From NCBI GenBank assembly GCA_963693085.1, contig OY856413.1, forward strand, positions 748,550,056-748,614,055: a DNA stretch of 64,000 bases, in the 5' to 3' direction. Position numbers and translations under genes: made by a program. Each line of letters opens with the position of its first letter. Position 1 is the first letter of the stretch. The stretch comes from Alisma plantago-aquatica. Its lineage: Eukaryota; Streptophyta; Magnoliopsida; Alismatales; Alismataceae. Shown in pieces: positions 44,893-57,067 of the stretch. Below the pieces are notes generated by a model that was not told where the DNA came from, searched no databases, and worked only from the letters and a program-made list of their open reading frames with translations.

Positions 44893-46562
44893 TGTAACAT
44901 CCCTGACCTGGGTTATGTTCTAACCCTAGGTGTTTTGCCTAATAAAGTTGATTAGATGCTTTCTCTTAATTCCTGAAAAGTAATTGAGGCTCAAGAGGAA
45001 CTTATATTTCTATTTTAGTCCTTTTTGTATAATGTTGAAACATTGTTTTGGTTGTTTTGGACTAAAGTGCAAATTGCCCAAGTTGAGGGGTTAACTTGCA
45101 AATTGTACATGATAATATGTTCCTCATATTTTGAGGCATCATGGGAATGAGAATGATGCAGTGGTATGGTTTCCACAAGCTTAAGCACCAAGATAAAGCT
45201 TGTTGAGTAATCCTTGTGCATTAAAACCCAGTTTTGGTGTAATGTGCAATTTACCCAAAACCTAGGGTTCAACATGCAAAATACCACTTCTAGAGGGTCC
45301 ACCATGTTTCTTGGCATCAAGAAGATCAAAGAAAATGAGAGGGGTACCTCATTTGAATTATCTTGGAGGAGAGAGAATCTTGATATTAAAATAATCAAGA
45401 TTTAAGTATAAAAGGAACTTTACTTTAATTTAATGCCAAAAAAAAAGAAATATATTAATTGAAGAGCCCTTCAACCAAGGGATGAATTTGCAAATGGTTG
45501 GACGTTCTTTGTGCCTTGTAAAGGCAATGAAAATATCAAAGGGAATGGATAACTCACTCCCATTATTAAAGGAAAAAGTAATATCCACTAAAAAGGGGAT
45601 ATTAGTATAATATGTTTAAGGTGCTTAATTCCTTTTCTTTTAATTCTTGTATAAATAATAGGTTTTGCAAATGGATGAAGATGGCTTCGTGTCCAAGGAA
45701 TTAAGGGGAAGAGGCGGCACTAATTTTGGAATTAAAAGAATTTTATAAGACATTTCCTCTCTCATTGAATTTCTTATAAAAACACCCATTCCAACTCATT
45801 TGAGAGGCTTTTTCCGAACCCACTTCTTATCTTTACTTGCAAACCGACCAAGGGAGCTAGGAGCAGCTGGAGGACGACCCCCAACCTGTTTTTAACCTTC
45901 TTGATCTTCTTTCACCTTGATTTCACGGTGAAAATCATAAAACAATGTATAATTTCTTCTCTATTTCACTCCCTCTTCAATCCTAGCCAATCCTTTCATC
46001 CAAAAAGCTTGAGAACGGACCTTGGGAAGTTGCAAAAGCTTCCTCCACCATTTTTTACGTGAAGCACCAAGCTTTGAATCTCAATTGGAGATGGGTTATA
46101 TAACTCAAATCCTTAAATATTGTTATTGCTTTGAAATCTCCATGATTTGTTGAATGTTTTGTTCTATTTTGCAATTCCTTTTATCCATTGTTGTAAATAC
46201 CATGAAAACGGCAGTGATCTTTGAAAGAATGAACGTAGATGATGATAACATCATCTTGGGCACACAATCCAACAATTTTCCCATGCAAACGGTTTTGAAG
46301 TTTTGATCCAAACAGTTTCACCAAACCGTTTGGAAACTAAACGGTTTGCAAACCGTTTAGAGCCTTGAACCCCCAAACTGTTTAAGATGGTTGACAATTT
46401 GGGTGGGTTGACCATTTGAGGTCAGAACCCTAGTACTTTTTGAATGAGGATCTAATGACTCCAATTAATTAAAATGAATATGTGGACAATCATCTAATTT
46501 GAAACCCTAATCAGGTTAAGTGTTGATTTTGCAATTGTTTAATTTAATTCTTTGGGTTGATT

Positions 46563-47315
46563 CATGGTTCAGGAAAGCGGTATGTGGTGTACGGGCGGAG
46601 AGGGTACTGCATAGAGTATATGCGCTAAGCGGGAGTATATACGGGAGTATATGCGGTTCTGGATTTTTTTTATTTCAATAAACTAATTATATATAAAATA
46701 ATATAGCGAGATCATAAATTAAAATATAGAGAGTAGGCACATACATCTATTTACTTATAAACATTTTAATATGCATGTATGATGTATGATATGCTTATAT
46801 ATGTATATATGTCTATATATAGAATGTGTTTGTAATATATGTACAAATACTAAAATGTAGGTAAATCAATGTACAAATATATGTATAGTGTGTATAAATG
46901 TGAATAAATCAAAATGTATATATACATGCACAAATATGTGATTGTATATTTAGGTATATTGTATATGTATCTATACATGTTAATATATCAAAAGGTATTC
47001 AAATAAATGTACAAATGCATGTGGAAATTTTTTATATGTATTACAATGTATACATATAATTCAATGACTATATATCTCAATTTATATATATAATGAAATG
47101 TGTGTATATATATGCATGTATGTACGAAATGCATGAACATTAGTTGTGAGCTTTTCAAAAAGCGGAGTTTAATCGGCCGCTTAATCGGTCAAGCGGGAGT
47201 ATATGCGGCCCATGACCGCTTAGTGGACTGATTAGTAATATGTGGTGCGGTAGGGTGACTGAATAGGTATATGCGGGAGTATATGCGTCCGTGCAGACCG
47301 ATTTCCCGAACAGTG
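46563..47315. mobile_element. hAT-type non-autonomous element (MITE), 753 bp
   Basis: Flanked by an exact 8-bp duplication GGTTGATT (46555-46562 and 47316-47323); the 5' LTR has the single-copy empty site at 36350. The termini are imperfect inverted repeats, CATGGTTCAGGAAAGCGG against CACTGTTCGGGAAATCGG. Subterminal GCGGGAGTATATGCGG words occur near both ends (about 46628-46660, 47191-47207, 47272-47288). The middle is very AT-rich with no coding capacity. The 8-bp duplication places it in the hAT superfamily. Confidence 0.9.
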
Positions 47316-47323
47316 GGTTGATT

Positions 47324-48240
47324 AACCCAAACAGTCTCAAGACCATTTGGAGATCACCCAAATGGTCTCAAGACCGTTTGGAGGTCAACCAAGACTGTTT
47401 GGAGGTCTAGAGTTGAGTATGGTGAAGTAGTTTAAGACCCAAAGATGTCAAATGATAATGCAAGCAATAACTAGTTTGTTGATCAATCTAATGATCCAAA
47501 CCCTAATTGAACTTCACCAATTTTGATGATAATTGGGGCAAACGGTCTCAAGACCGTTTGGAGGTTATCCAAACGACCTCAAGACCGTTTGAGGTCAGGT
47601 CATACCCAATTTGATTGGTGGTCCAATGATTTCAAATAAATTAGTTTCACAATGACTAACATTGAAGGTTCATCGATTTCAAACCCTAACCCAATTGGAT
47701 TCAAAACCCTAATTGATGATTAATTGATAGTTAAATCGATTGAGGGATGAATTATTAACCTCACTTGAAGCATGGTGCTTAGGTTCAATTGATGAGTAAT
47801 TTTATGAATTCAATTGATGAGGGGACTAACCTTGGAAACCCTAAATCAATTTGAGTGGTTGAAACCATCTTTGGTCCAATCGGTTTTGAGGAGGTTTGGA
47901 CAAAATGGTCTCAAGACCATTTGATTCCAAATGGTCTCAAAACTGTTTGGACCAAACAGTCTCAAGAAAGTTTGGGACCAAATGATCCCAAACCGGTTGA
48001 GACCCAAACGGTTTCAAACTTTTATTTTGTCAAACGGTTTCAAAACTTTTACTTTGGCGAACTGTTTCAAGCACTACTTTACCGACCGGTTTCAAACCGC
48101 AAGACCTAGACTGTTTGAAGGTCTAAACGGTCTTAGACCGTTTGGAGGTATCTCAAGCAAGACTGTTTGAGGTCTGATTGGTCAAGACCATTTGGGGTCT
48201 AACTGACCAAGACCGTTTGAGAAACAATTAACCCAAACTG
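47324..48240. repeat. palindromic motif array AAACGGTCT-CA-AGACCGTTT (3' LTR)
   Basis: Same array as at 36090-37240, with copies at about 47329, 47358, 47539, 47571, 47906, 47930 and 47954 plus half-motifs; a few half-motifs also precede the MITE at 46285-46430. A perfect copy lies at 47539. Comparison of matched copies shows CG in one LTR against CA or TG in the other. Confidence 0.9.
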
Positions 48241-50461
48241 TATGGATACTTGAGGTGATTAAAGGTCAATTGTGTTATTGATTATTATATGATGTAATTC
48301 AAGGATGATTAAGGTAATTGTACCCATAATAGGATAGGGTGATTAGTACCTTATGAATGATTAATATTTGATGATGATGGAAGTAATGACACCATACATG
48401 TGTCAGCTCTCCAATCAAGTTGAAGTTGACCTAATCCAATCAAGTCTGATGTAAATATCATTCTATAAGGATAAGAGAGAGAGAGAGAGAGTGAGAGAGT
48501 GAACTTCTTACATGAATGATTATCATGTAATGATTAATTCTCAACACTCTCAACATAAATGAATGTGTAATTAGGGTATGATCCTTGATTAAGAGACCAT
48601 GAACCCTAATTAAGAAGGTTAATGTGCCCTAACCATAATTGAGGGCAATGAGAAGTGAAACCCTAATCCATGGTGATAGTTAACCCTAATTGAGGGCAAT
48701 GATAGGTGAAATTTTAATCCATGGTAATAGTAAACCCTAATTTAGGGTAATGACATGAGAAACCCTAATTCAGGGTATTTTAGTAATAAACCTTGATTGA
48801 ATGTGAATAGTAAACCCTAATTTAGGATGATTACATGAGAAACCCTAATTAAGGGTGAAACTATATGAAACCCTAAAGAAAGGGTGATGGCATGTGAAAC
48901 TCTAGATAAGGTTAAAGTCAAAATAAAATCCTAATGCAATGATAAGATGTAAAACCTGACTCAAGGTGATAATATGTACTGATATGTAACTCTTTGAAGT
49001 GAAATCCTATACTGATATAGGATAAAGATGTGTGGAACCCTAATTTTGGTTTGTAATGTTTGAGACCCTAAACTTTGGGCAATATGATGATAATCATAAC
49101 CCAAATCTGGGTAATGAGATTAAGTATTCCTATTTTACATAAATTGGGTAATCTTAACTCAAATGAAGAAATAGTGATGTTATTCTGATAATGTAAAGTG
49201 CTCATTTGTAACTGACATAATTGTTATCATGTGCACTAATTATGCAGGATACATGAGATGGTGGACATAGTCAGGTATGAGCTATGATGTTCTACTAATG
49301 AAATTTCTTTGTGGGCTATTTGAGCCATAATATATTGTGTTGCCTAGTGAGAGGTAACAAGAGACATTATTGGGCTTTAAGAGCCATGTGAAATGCCTGC
49401 ACTGCAATTTATTATGTTTACCATGATCAGTTAACCTGAATGCATTAAGTTACCTGATAGATTGGTAACAAGTGTTTTAATGATTTTAGGATTTGAATAC
49501 TCATGTATCATAATCATGATGATGAGATGATAAGGGATGATATTACCTTGATGTGATAAGGGATTGAGATCCCAATATGTAACATGGCTTTGAAAAGAAC
49601 TTGATAGAAATAGTATTCAATCTTTATAGAAATTGTTATAATGTTTTATGTGTGTAAACATGTTTGATGCTAAAAGAATATTGTAAGGTACTTAATTAAT
49701 CAGGTAAAATAGTATCATGTAGAGCCCTGACCATAGATCCATCATCGTCAGTAGTTTGGTGATGGTGAAACAGGTTTTCCTAAAGGAACTCTTGGAGGGC
49801 ATACTTTTGAGTATGTGAGGGTTATGGGCACGAATATCCTTACGCCCTAATGGAGGAATTGATGTGAGGTAAACATTAAATCTCTCAATCCTTCATTATA
49901 TGTGACGGGATGGATGTATCACTAATCTTCCGAATGCCAGGATGGATGTACCATTAATCTCCCGATGATCTTAATGTCAGATCGATGTGAGATAAATATA
50001 ATATCTCTCGATTGCGAAGAGAGTACAGCATGCCACTGTAACTCTAAATAGAGAAGTTGCCAGTATACCCTGGAAAGCTATTTAGCAGAGACACAAGATG
50101 TCTTGCACTTGGTCCTCACACTGACTGAGGAAGATGAGGCCATGGAAAATCCGACTCTTCTATTGACCTATGTATGGTACCGATTTCGATATCGCAATGG
50201 TCGGTTGGAGTATGAGTGGTATACCTCATCTCCTCGGGGCATTAAGTATGATTGTGAAATATAATCAGCTGTGTAGCATATTTGCTTAAGGTTGAAATAT
50301 GAGAATTATTGGTTGTTGTTACTTGTCTAGTATGCTTAATGGACAAATGTTATTTATACTCTTAAATTCCTTATTGGATAAGTAACATGTTGCTTTATCA
50401 AGTTAAAAGTGAAATGCTTTGAATAGATAATACTGTCCTAATCTGTTATATACTGAATTAC

Positions 50462-50671
50462 ATGTTGTTAATCATTTATGAATCTTATGCTCTGTTATAT
50501 ACCATTATCTACAATAATACTATTTTTGGAAGGGAGTTATATCTCTCCCTGAGGCAATTTTTCAATTGTCTCACCCATGTGGGATTCAACTTTTTAGGTA
50601 GACGCGGAAGAGGCAGAAACCCTACAGTAAGGGAAGAGCAGCAACAGCAACAGAACCAAGGACATCAGTGA
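50462..50671 (+). other. short ORF conserved in both gypsy2 LTRs (copy 2)
   Basis: Partner of the ORF at 39470-39676, with the same C-terminal half and poly-Gln run. Confidence 0.35.
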
Positions 50672-51052
50672 ATTCTCAGGTGGAAACATTGATTGTCATG
50701 TCATGTATATAGAGAGTCCTATGTGTCGTCTATGTACTCTCAAGTCCTAGGAGTCAATAGTTAGTTTAATATTGATTTGAGATTTTGGCTTAATGCCTCG
50801 AGACTTTTGTACTGCCTATGTATAGTCTAACAGGGCAGTTGTTGCTTGTATCACTCGAGAAGAAATGGTACAAAAGATGTACTAGTAAACCAAAATGTAA
50901 TTGTAATACTTTGGTTCTTTATGAAAGAGTTTTTTAGTTTATGGATCTCTTTGTAAAAAGTTTTAATTTTTAGTGATTTTTAGTAATTCCACTGCTAACG
51001 ACCGCTTCTGCTTAAGTTAATCATGTTTTTGTAAGTTGGATGCCACATATAC

Positions 51053-52830
51053 CATCATCTCCACTAGGAACACCATCTTGAGACCATCCCTGTAGAACCA
51101 TTGCAGAGAGTTCTAACTGTCTGACAATTCTAGGATAGAATTTTCATTATTGATCGTTTGGGAGTTCACTCCCTTCTCTGCTATTTCATTGAAGAACTCC
51201 TCCTTTTTTTCAACTCTAGATTCTATTATGCCCTCAACATGTTAGGAACCCCTTATATTCCTCCATATTCCTGTTGTGTGTGTTTTCCCCTCTTAGAACC
51301 CACTTCTCCCCCTTTCCCACCACCATTAACAATTAAACCACTACGAAGCTTCCTCTCTCTGTTTCTAGAATGAAATTTCTTTGGCTCTTATTCCCTCATA
51401 TCCCTCTATTTTGTTCTAGGATATTTGCATGGACTAGGCTGAAATCTTTCATCTTACTGACCTACATGGTTACCTTCCTTGGATTCACAATGTTCCCTCT
51501 ATGATTCAGGAACATTTGGGTTTCTTCCTTGATCTCACTCCACCACTTTTTACTAGTGACATATCAGACTTTGCAACCTTATGTAATTTGGTAGGATTAG
51601 AGCCATTGTCCCTCTCCAGCCCTTTGCAATATCAATGGATCAAACTAAATGCATCCATATGTAATTTAGTAGGGTTAGATCCTTTGTCCCTTTGCTTTCC
51701 ACACTTCCCTACCATGACAACATTTCATATATTTTTCTTATCACTGGATTCATTAGAGATTGAATCATTTGCCTCTCTATGTCTTCATCCACCTACTAAA
51801 ATTTTTGTTCTTGTTTCCTCATGAGTCCAGGACACTTCTACCTCCCAAACTTCATCATTCCACCATGATAAGCCATTGTCCTACAATTTTATCTTCCTTG
51901 AGATTTCTCTTCCAAGAATGAATTGCAACTTCTACTTGATCACCACAAACCCACTTCAAACAAGATTCTTCTTGCATGGCCCTCTTCCATGAAGTTCTTC
52001 CTTCTGTTATGTGGTTTCTTCTTTTTGTCAACACAGTGGCCCATGCTCCACATTGCCTTTCCTTCTCCTCATATTCATATTCTTCCTTTGAGAACTTTTT
52101 ATGTGTCCAATTAGTCCATGCAAGTATTAGAGCTTGGTGATTGCTCATATTTGAGTTCTGCCTCCAACATATTTCTTTTTTTCATGTCTTTGTTGTCACT
52201 TCTTAATGGGTTTGGTGATGTCTAGAATCACCCATGCCCGAAAATATCTATCTAAATTATAGATTTGCTCTTCCACCTCTAGTACTTCCCCTACTCTTCC
52301 TTCCACACATCGGACTGCATCTTTTCTTGAGTAGCCCATCGGTAAATAATAGTAGGTTACTAGGTATGGCTTTTTTATAACTATTTTTGACAATTTTTCT
52401 TCAGACAAGATATCTTGTAACAAAAGTAGATGACCCTAGAAGAACCGCAGATCCCCCTTCAATCATGCACTCGAGGTCCTTCTGGTGTGTCAAGTGCATG
52501 ATGAATAGATTACTCTCTATCTATCTAAAAATAATCTTCCATAGAAGACCCGAAACTGATATCATTGATTGCATAAATGCATGGAAGTTGAAGTTGTGTT
52601 CATTCACCAACTATTTGACCAGGGCAACATCTATGTGTTCTTCATTCATCTTGATACCCTCCTCCTCAAATACAATCACATCATCACCACAGTTGATCTG
52701 CAAACTAGTGCATCTCATCATGATGTTGTCATCCATGTAACCTACAAAAGAAGACCAAAGCTAAGAAGTGGTAGACTCTTGTTGGATACCCTGGGACACA
52801 CGTATTGGAAGCATTGATTTCCAGATGTTG
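51053..52830 (-). pseudogene. old L1-type LINE: ORF1 and start of ORF2 (proximal half)
   Basis: Continues the LINE relic of 31297-34683 across the gypsy2 insertion. ORF2 starts at the ATG at 51147-51145 on the minus strand (MKILS, stop, NC), so gypsy2 inserted about 100 bases inside the endonuclease. ORF1 lies upstream (51148 to about 52830) with a DUF4283-like pattern: SVSGLLWKIIFR near 52540, then GYSRKDAVRCVEGRVGEVLEVE near 52300. A zinc-knuckle remnant (YLHGLIGHXK) lies near 52110. Stops and frameshifts are common. ORF calls on the plus strand here are shadows. Confidence 0.7.
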
Positions 52831-55800
52831 AACTCCTTACCTAGCCACACCTAGTGGTTGTGGTGATAGCCATAAATATTGGTGTTAAATCAAGAAAGTT
52901 GTAGAAAACCTAAAATGGAACCTAATGCCCAAAATGATTTGTGCCCTAATTAAGAAATTTCATACTGAATTTCCTTAATCTTGGAAATTCAATATAACCT
53001 TAAATTACCTAAGTTGTCAAATATATAATAACATGAATTTTTTAATAAATATGTAAAAATATGTCATTATTAACGTTGGGCATCATAAAATGCGAAGTTG
53101 ACTAAATTAAGTAATTTTTAACAATTGTTAACTTATTTGATAATTATTTCCTAAAATGTCACTCTAAGTATCTAAAGTATCCATATAGGTTTGGAAGTAG
53201 ACGGGGCCCTCTCTTGCTTACAATATTGATTCTCAATCTTTTCTATATCAATAAATTTTTATAATAGAGTGTTTCCCTTAAAATTTGGTGAGATAGTTCG
53301 TTTTGATAACCAGTTGTATTATCATAACTCTATGATTCTAAACAAGTATCCATAATATTGCGTTAAATAATCCCCAAAATTATAGGAACGTAAGTTTCCT
53401 CACCCTCCACTTAGGTATCTATGAAGTTTGACAAAGTTTATACAATTCTAGAACCTTTGAATAAATTAGGAAAGAGAATATGCAAAATTGATTAGATAAC
53501 CCTACAACAAAGAAAGCATAGTATTCACATGTATGCAATCAATTGATCCTACTTAACCTAGATTTTTGTGAAATATACCATAGTCAATCAACCTCATATA
53601 GTGTTTGACAGATCCCCAGGCTTAGGTGACATCATGACCTTTTAATTCATTTCTTTCATATGATTCCATCTAAATTGGAACTCCATAGTAGCAGCATATC
53701 CTCTGTATTTTTCTCTCACTCTCAGTCCTATCTCATCCTACAATAATTCTCACTTTGTCTTGATGATGATAAGAAGTTTCATCCCAAGTTTCACTAGGTT
53801 TATTCACCCCTTGAACTACACCACATCCAACATGGGGTTCTACCCAAACTCAACCTACTGTGGCAAACCTCACTACCCTACACCTTCAAGAATACAAGTA
53901 CACTTCCAAAATAATATCCACACATCAAAGAAACATCACCAAACACCAAAAAAAGGATCGAACCCCCTCCCACCATATACATGAACTCCACCTTTTTGCA
54001 TGCATTGTAGGTTTAATGATGCTCCTCTAGACTCCTCCAAAAGAGTATTGCACCACCAATTGACATATTCCAGTAGAAATTATTATTCATCTTTTCTTAT
54101 TAACTCATGATCCCTAACCAATTCTAAAGTTTTCCATGATCATACCCTATGTTTTCTTTACCAAACATTCTAGTCTTGAATGAGGAACCATTTATGCCTT
54201 TAGTTTTTGATATGTTTTTCCAAATTAATATCTTTCATGATGAGGTATTCTCTCAATGTTGGGGTAGGATCTTCATGCCATCCAGTCGCTATAGACCTTG
54301 ATCAATAGGTTTTAAAGATCGGTTGAATACGGGAACATGGTTCCATATAGTGTTCCTTGTTTTCCTGCATTTGCTTCTTTATTTTGGAGTTCCTCATGAA
54401 GTTTATGTCATGAAGAACATAGTAGACATTAGTTTATGCATTTTTTTACTTGAATGGTTTTATATATATCATTATGAGATGGGTAAATTTGGACGATTTT
54501 GGTTTATTTTTAATGATTATCCATTTGAGTGGGGTTGGTGCTGCATGACCATCGATGGATGGTCATCATATGCAAGTCGATCCCTTTGGCTAGATTCTTT
54601 TTGGGGGGAAAATCATTTTATTAGTTAATGGAGTTCTAATACTTTTAAAAATAACTCTTTAATAAATCCATACTTGAAAATTTTTTGTAATTCCTATGAT
54701 GTTAGACAAATTTTTAATTGTGTTTTGAAAAGGATTTTTCAAGAGAAACTTGATTTTTTTGGTTTCATGGCCTATTTCCTATTGATTAGACCCCTAGTTT
54801 ACCAAGACCAAAATTTTAGGGTTTAGGTTAATTTGTAATACTAAATTTACATTAGAAATATTACTTCAACCAATATTAAGGGTTGAGCTAGTATCATAAA
54901 ATTAGAGTTATTTTCTTTGCTACGAACCATGACATTGTGTAGAAGTACTTGTTTGTTGCATTTCAAGTAGAAATTGTGGCTTATGTTCATCTTTTAATTC
55001 TGATGTATGAAAATATACATGAGTTACTTATATTCATGTGGTACTTTCTTTATAATAAATTCCTATTATTATCCTTATATAAAGTTTAGAAATATGTTTC
55101 TAGAAAATCATATCATGTTTATGAAAATTGTGATTTATTAAAAATATCATGTTTATAATAAATTGAAGACTCATGTTAAGTTCAAGAATCATGTGTATGT
55201 TCAATATGGAAAAATAATCATGTTCAAGAGAGATTATAAATTACATTTAGAAAATAATATTAAGCTAAGAAAATTTTGATATACATTGGAACGAATTGAA
55301 ATAGTTGTTATATTCTTCTTAGTCAACTCTGAATAAAGAGATCTTCTAGAGTCTTCTCCTCTAAATTGGACAATCATATAGTGTGGTTTATATTCTATAC
55401 TTTTGAATTCAATTATATAATTTAATGGTGTTATATGTGTAAGAAATCACTAATTATAAATATTCAAGTCCTTTTTAATTTGTCTTATATCCATATTTAT
55501 TTTATATATTGTATTCATTGTCTCATACTAACTAATGGTGTATGTTTTCACATGGTCATGGGATGAGATGTAAACAAACATAGGAGGCTTTAAGTAAGCA
55601 TTTAATGACTTGCTAATGACATAGATTTCTATTGGTGGGGTGTCATCTGCCTTCTTAGACAATAAATTATATAGATTATAGCATTGTTTCATTACTTTAG
55701 GATTTGTCGTAAATACATGTATTAGGGTTTTAGTTCTGTATTGAGACTTATTTACTTATTAGGGTTTCCTTTCATGAACACACTAATGAATGTATTTTCA

Positions 55801-55925
55801 ATTAAAGCATTTTGTTTCATATATATTGTTGTTATTATTATTATTTTGAAAATTTCCTAAGTTGAAGGACCCATGTTATACAAAACATGGTTTTTTTTTT
55901 ATTTCATGTGTAAGCTGGATGTTAA
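52830..55925 (+). repeat. ancient element, left LTR
   Basis: Shows only diverged LTR sequence. The ORFs at 53760-53984 and 54323-54628 have no homologue in the matching part of the right LTR and no motif; I do not call them genes. The left border is uncertain because it meets the LINE relic. Confidence 0.55.
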
Positions 55926-56279
55926 GATTTTCTATAGGGAAAAAAGTAGATGGAGACTAGGCGGAAAGATCCATTTTTCATAACCCTAGATATATGTTTC
56001 CCTTTTTATATGGATCAAAAGATTAGAGGAAGGTGTAAGGAAGGGAACTCCAAAGTTAGAAACCACTCTAAATGAGTTCTGATGGTGCGCTTTTGCATCT
56101 TAGTCAAGGCCATGGAAATTGACATAAGAAGAGTAGAATAATAGATAAGTCGTCCATCACATATATCCAATAATGAATTCATTCTAGTTGAGTTCATAAG
56201 ATCAACCCTAATACCTTTGGAGAGGTGAGTTGGATGTCATAGGAAAAGTGGAGAACTCGATATGTGCAAAGCACAAATT

Positions 56280-56720
56280 TTGTGACCTAGCATTCCCCAA
56301 GAACTCTAGGGTTCGGTTTGGAACCCACTTCTTAGATTAGTTGCTCAAAAATTGTGAGAGAACTTCCTCAAATCCTATCTGATTCACGATCAACCTCTCA
56401 TGTTGGCAATATTTGTTTCACCTTTCTAAAATCATAACATTCCTGAAGTCATGTTTTCAAAGAGAGGGGAAGATTTCTTGAATCTGAGGCAAATGGGCCA
56501 CATGATGGTCAGTAAATACGCCATGCAGTTTCTAGTTATGTATAAGTACAAACATAGTTTCTCTAAAGAAAAACATTAAAATAAGTATCTTAAGGGCACA
56601 CGGATGATGTTAGTTTTTGCCTTGTCAGGTCATAGAATCACCACCATGCAAGAAACTCTAGATTCTTTTAGGATCTAGAGAACCATCCATGACGCACATT
56701 GATTAAGAACTCAACTCCAT
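56280..56720 (+). pseudogene. ancient element gag remnant
   Basis: A plus-strand translation gives FLNLRQMGHMMVSKYAMQF followed by KYKHSFSKE, matching the gag pattern 'F..L.QG.M.V..Y...F' seen in gypsy2 at 40720-40800. Stops surround it. The rest of gag-pol is missing. Confidence 0.55.
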
Positions 56721-57067
56721 TTAACCCAAAATACATTAAATCTTATACCCAAACTCTAGAATACCAAGTATGTAGAGAATCAGTAGAACCTATCTCCCAA
56801 AAGGTAGATAGTAATATTTGGAGCAAATATGAGTAGGAAGATATTTTCCAATGTAAGGGTTAAGGTTGTGAGTTTTTTAAATGTACCTTGTTATTTTAAC
56901 TATTCAATTTTCTATTAATATAGTAATATTACCTCTATATGTGTAGGACTATGAAACTTTAAAAAATAGTTAAAGTGGTAGAGTATTACAAGCATAGGAC
57001 TACTGAAACCACTATGTTGGTAAACTAATAGAGTGTTTAAGAAAATAATCATATGAGGTGGATGAAT

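Larger units (their letters stand above)
34684..51047 (+). mobile_element. gypsy2: complete Tekay/Del-like chromovirus with very long LTRs
   Basis: 5' LTR 34684-40052 (5369 bp), internal region 40053-44892 (4840 bp), 3' LTR 44893-51047 (6155 bp including a 753-bp MITE). Both LTRs start TGTAACATCCCTGACC and end GTTGGATGCCACA. A primer-binding site and a polypurine tract are in place. gag-pol is recognisable throughout but has two frameshifts and about 15 stops. In the first 290 bases the LTRs differ at roughly 14 positions by eye (about 5 %). The LTRs together are more than twice the coding region, which is unusual. Confidence 0.95.
44893..51047 (+). repeat. gypsy2 3' LTR
   Basis: Copy of the 5' LTR with a 753-bp MITE at 46563-47315. 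It has the matching TATA box at 45775 and ends in GTTGGATGCCACA at 51047, followed by TATAC. Its motif array and short ORF mirror those of the 5' LTR. Confidence 0.95.

Noticed and set aside
46563..47315. Mutator-type element, since a 9-base match GGGTTGATT flanks the insert
   Set aside because: The ninth base would remove the terminal G of the CA...TG inverted repeats; an 8-bp duplication with complete ends fits hAT better.
54323..54628. 101-codon hydrophobic ORF (possible membrane protein)
   Set aside because: It lies in the ancient LTR, the matching segment of the other LTR does not keep the frame, and no family is recognised.
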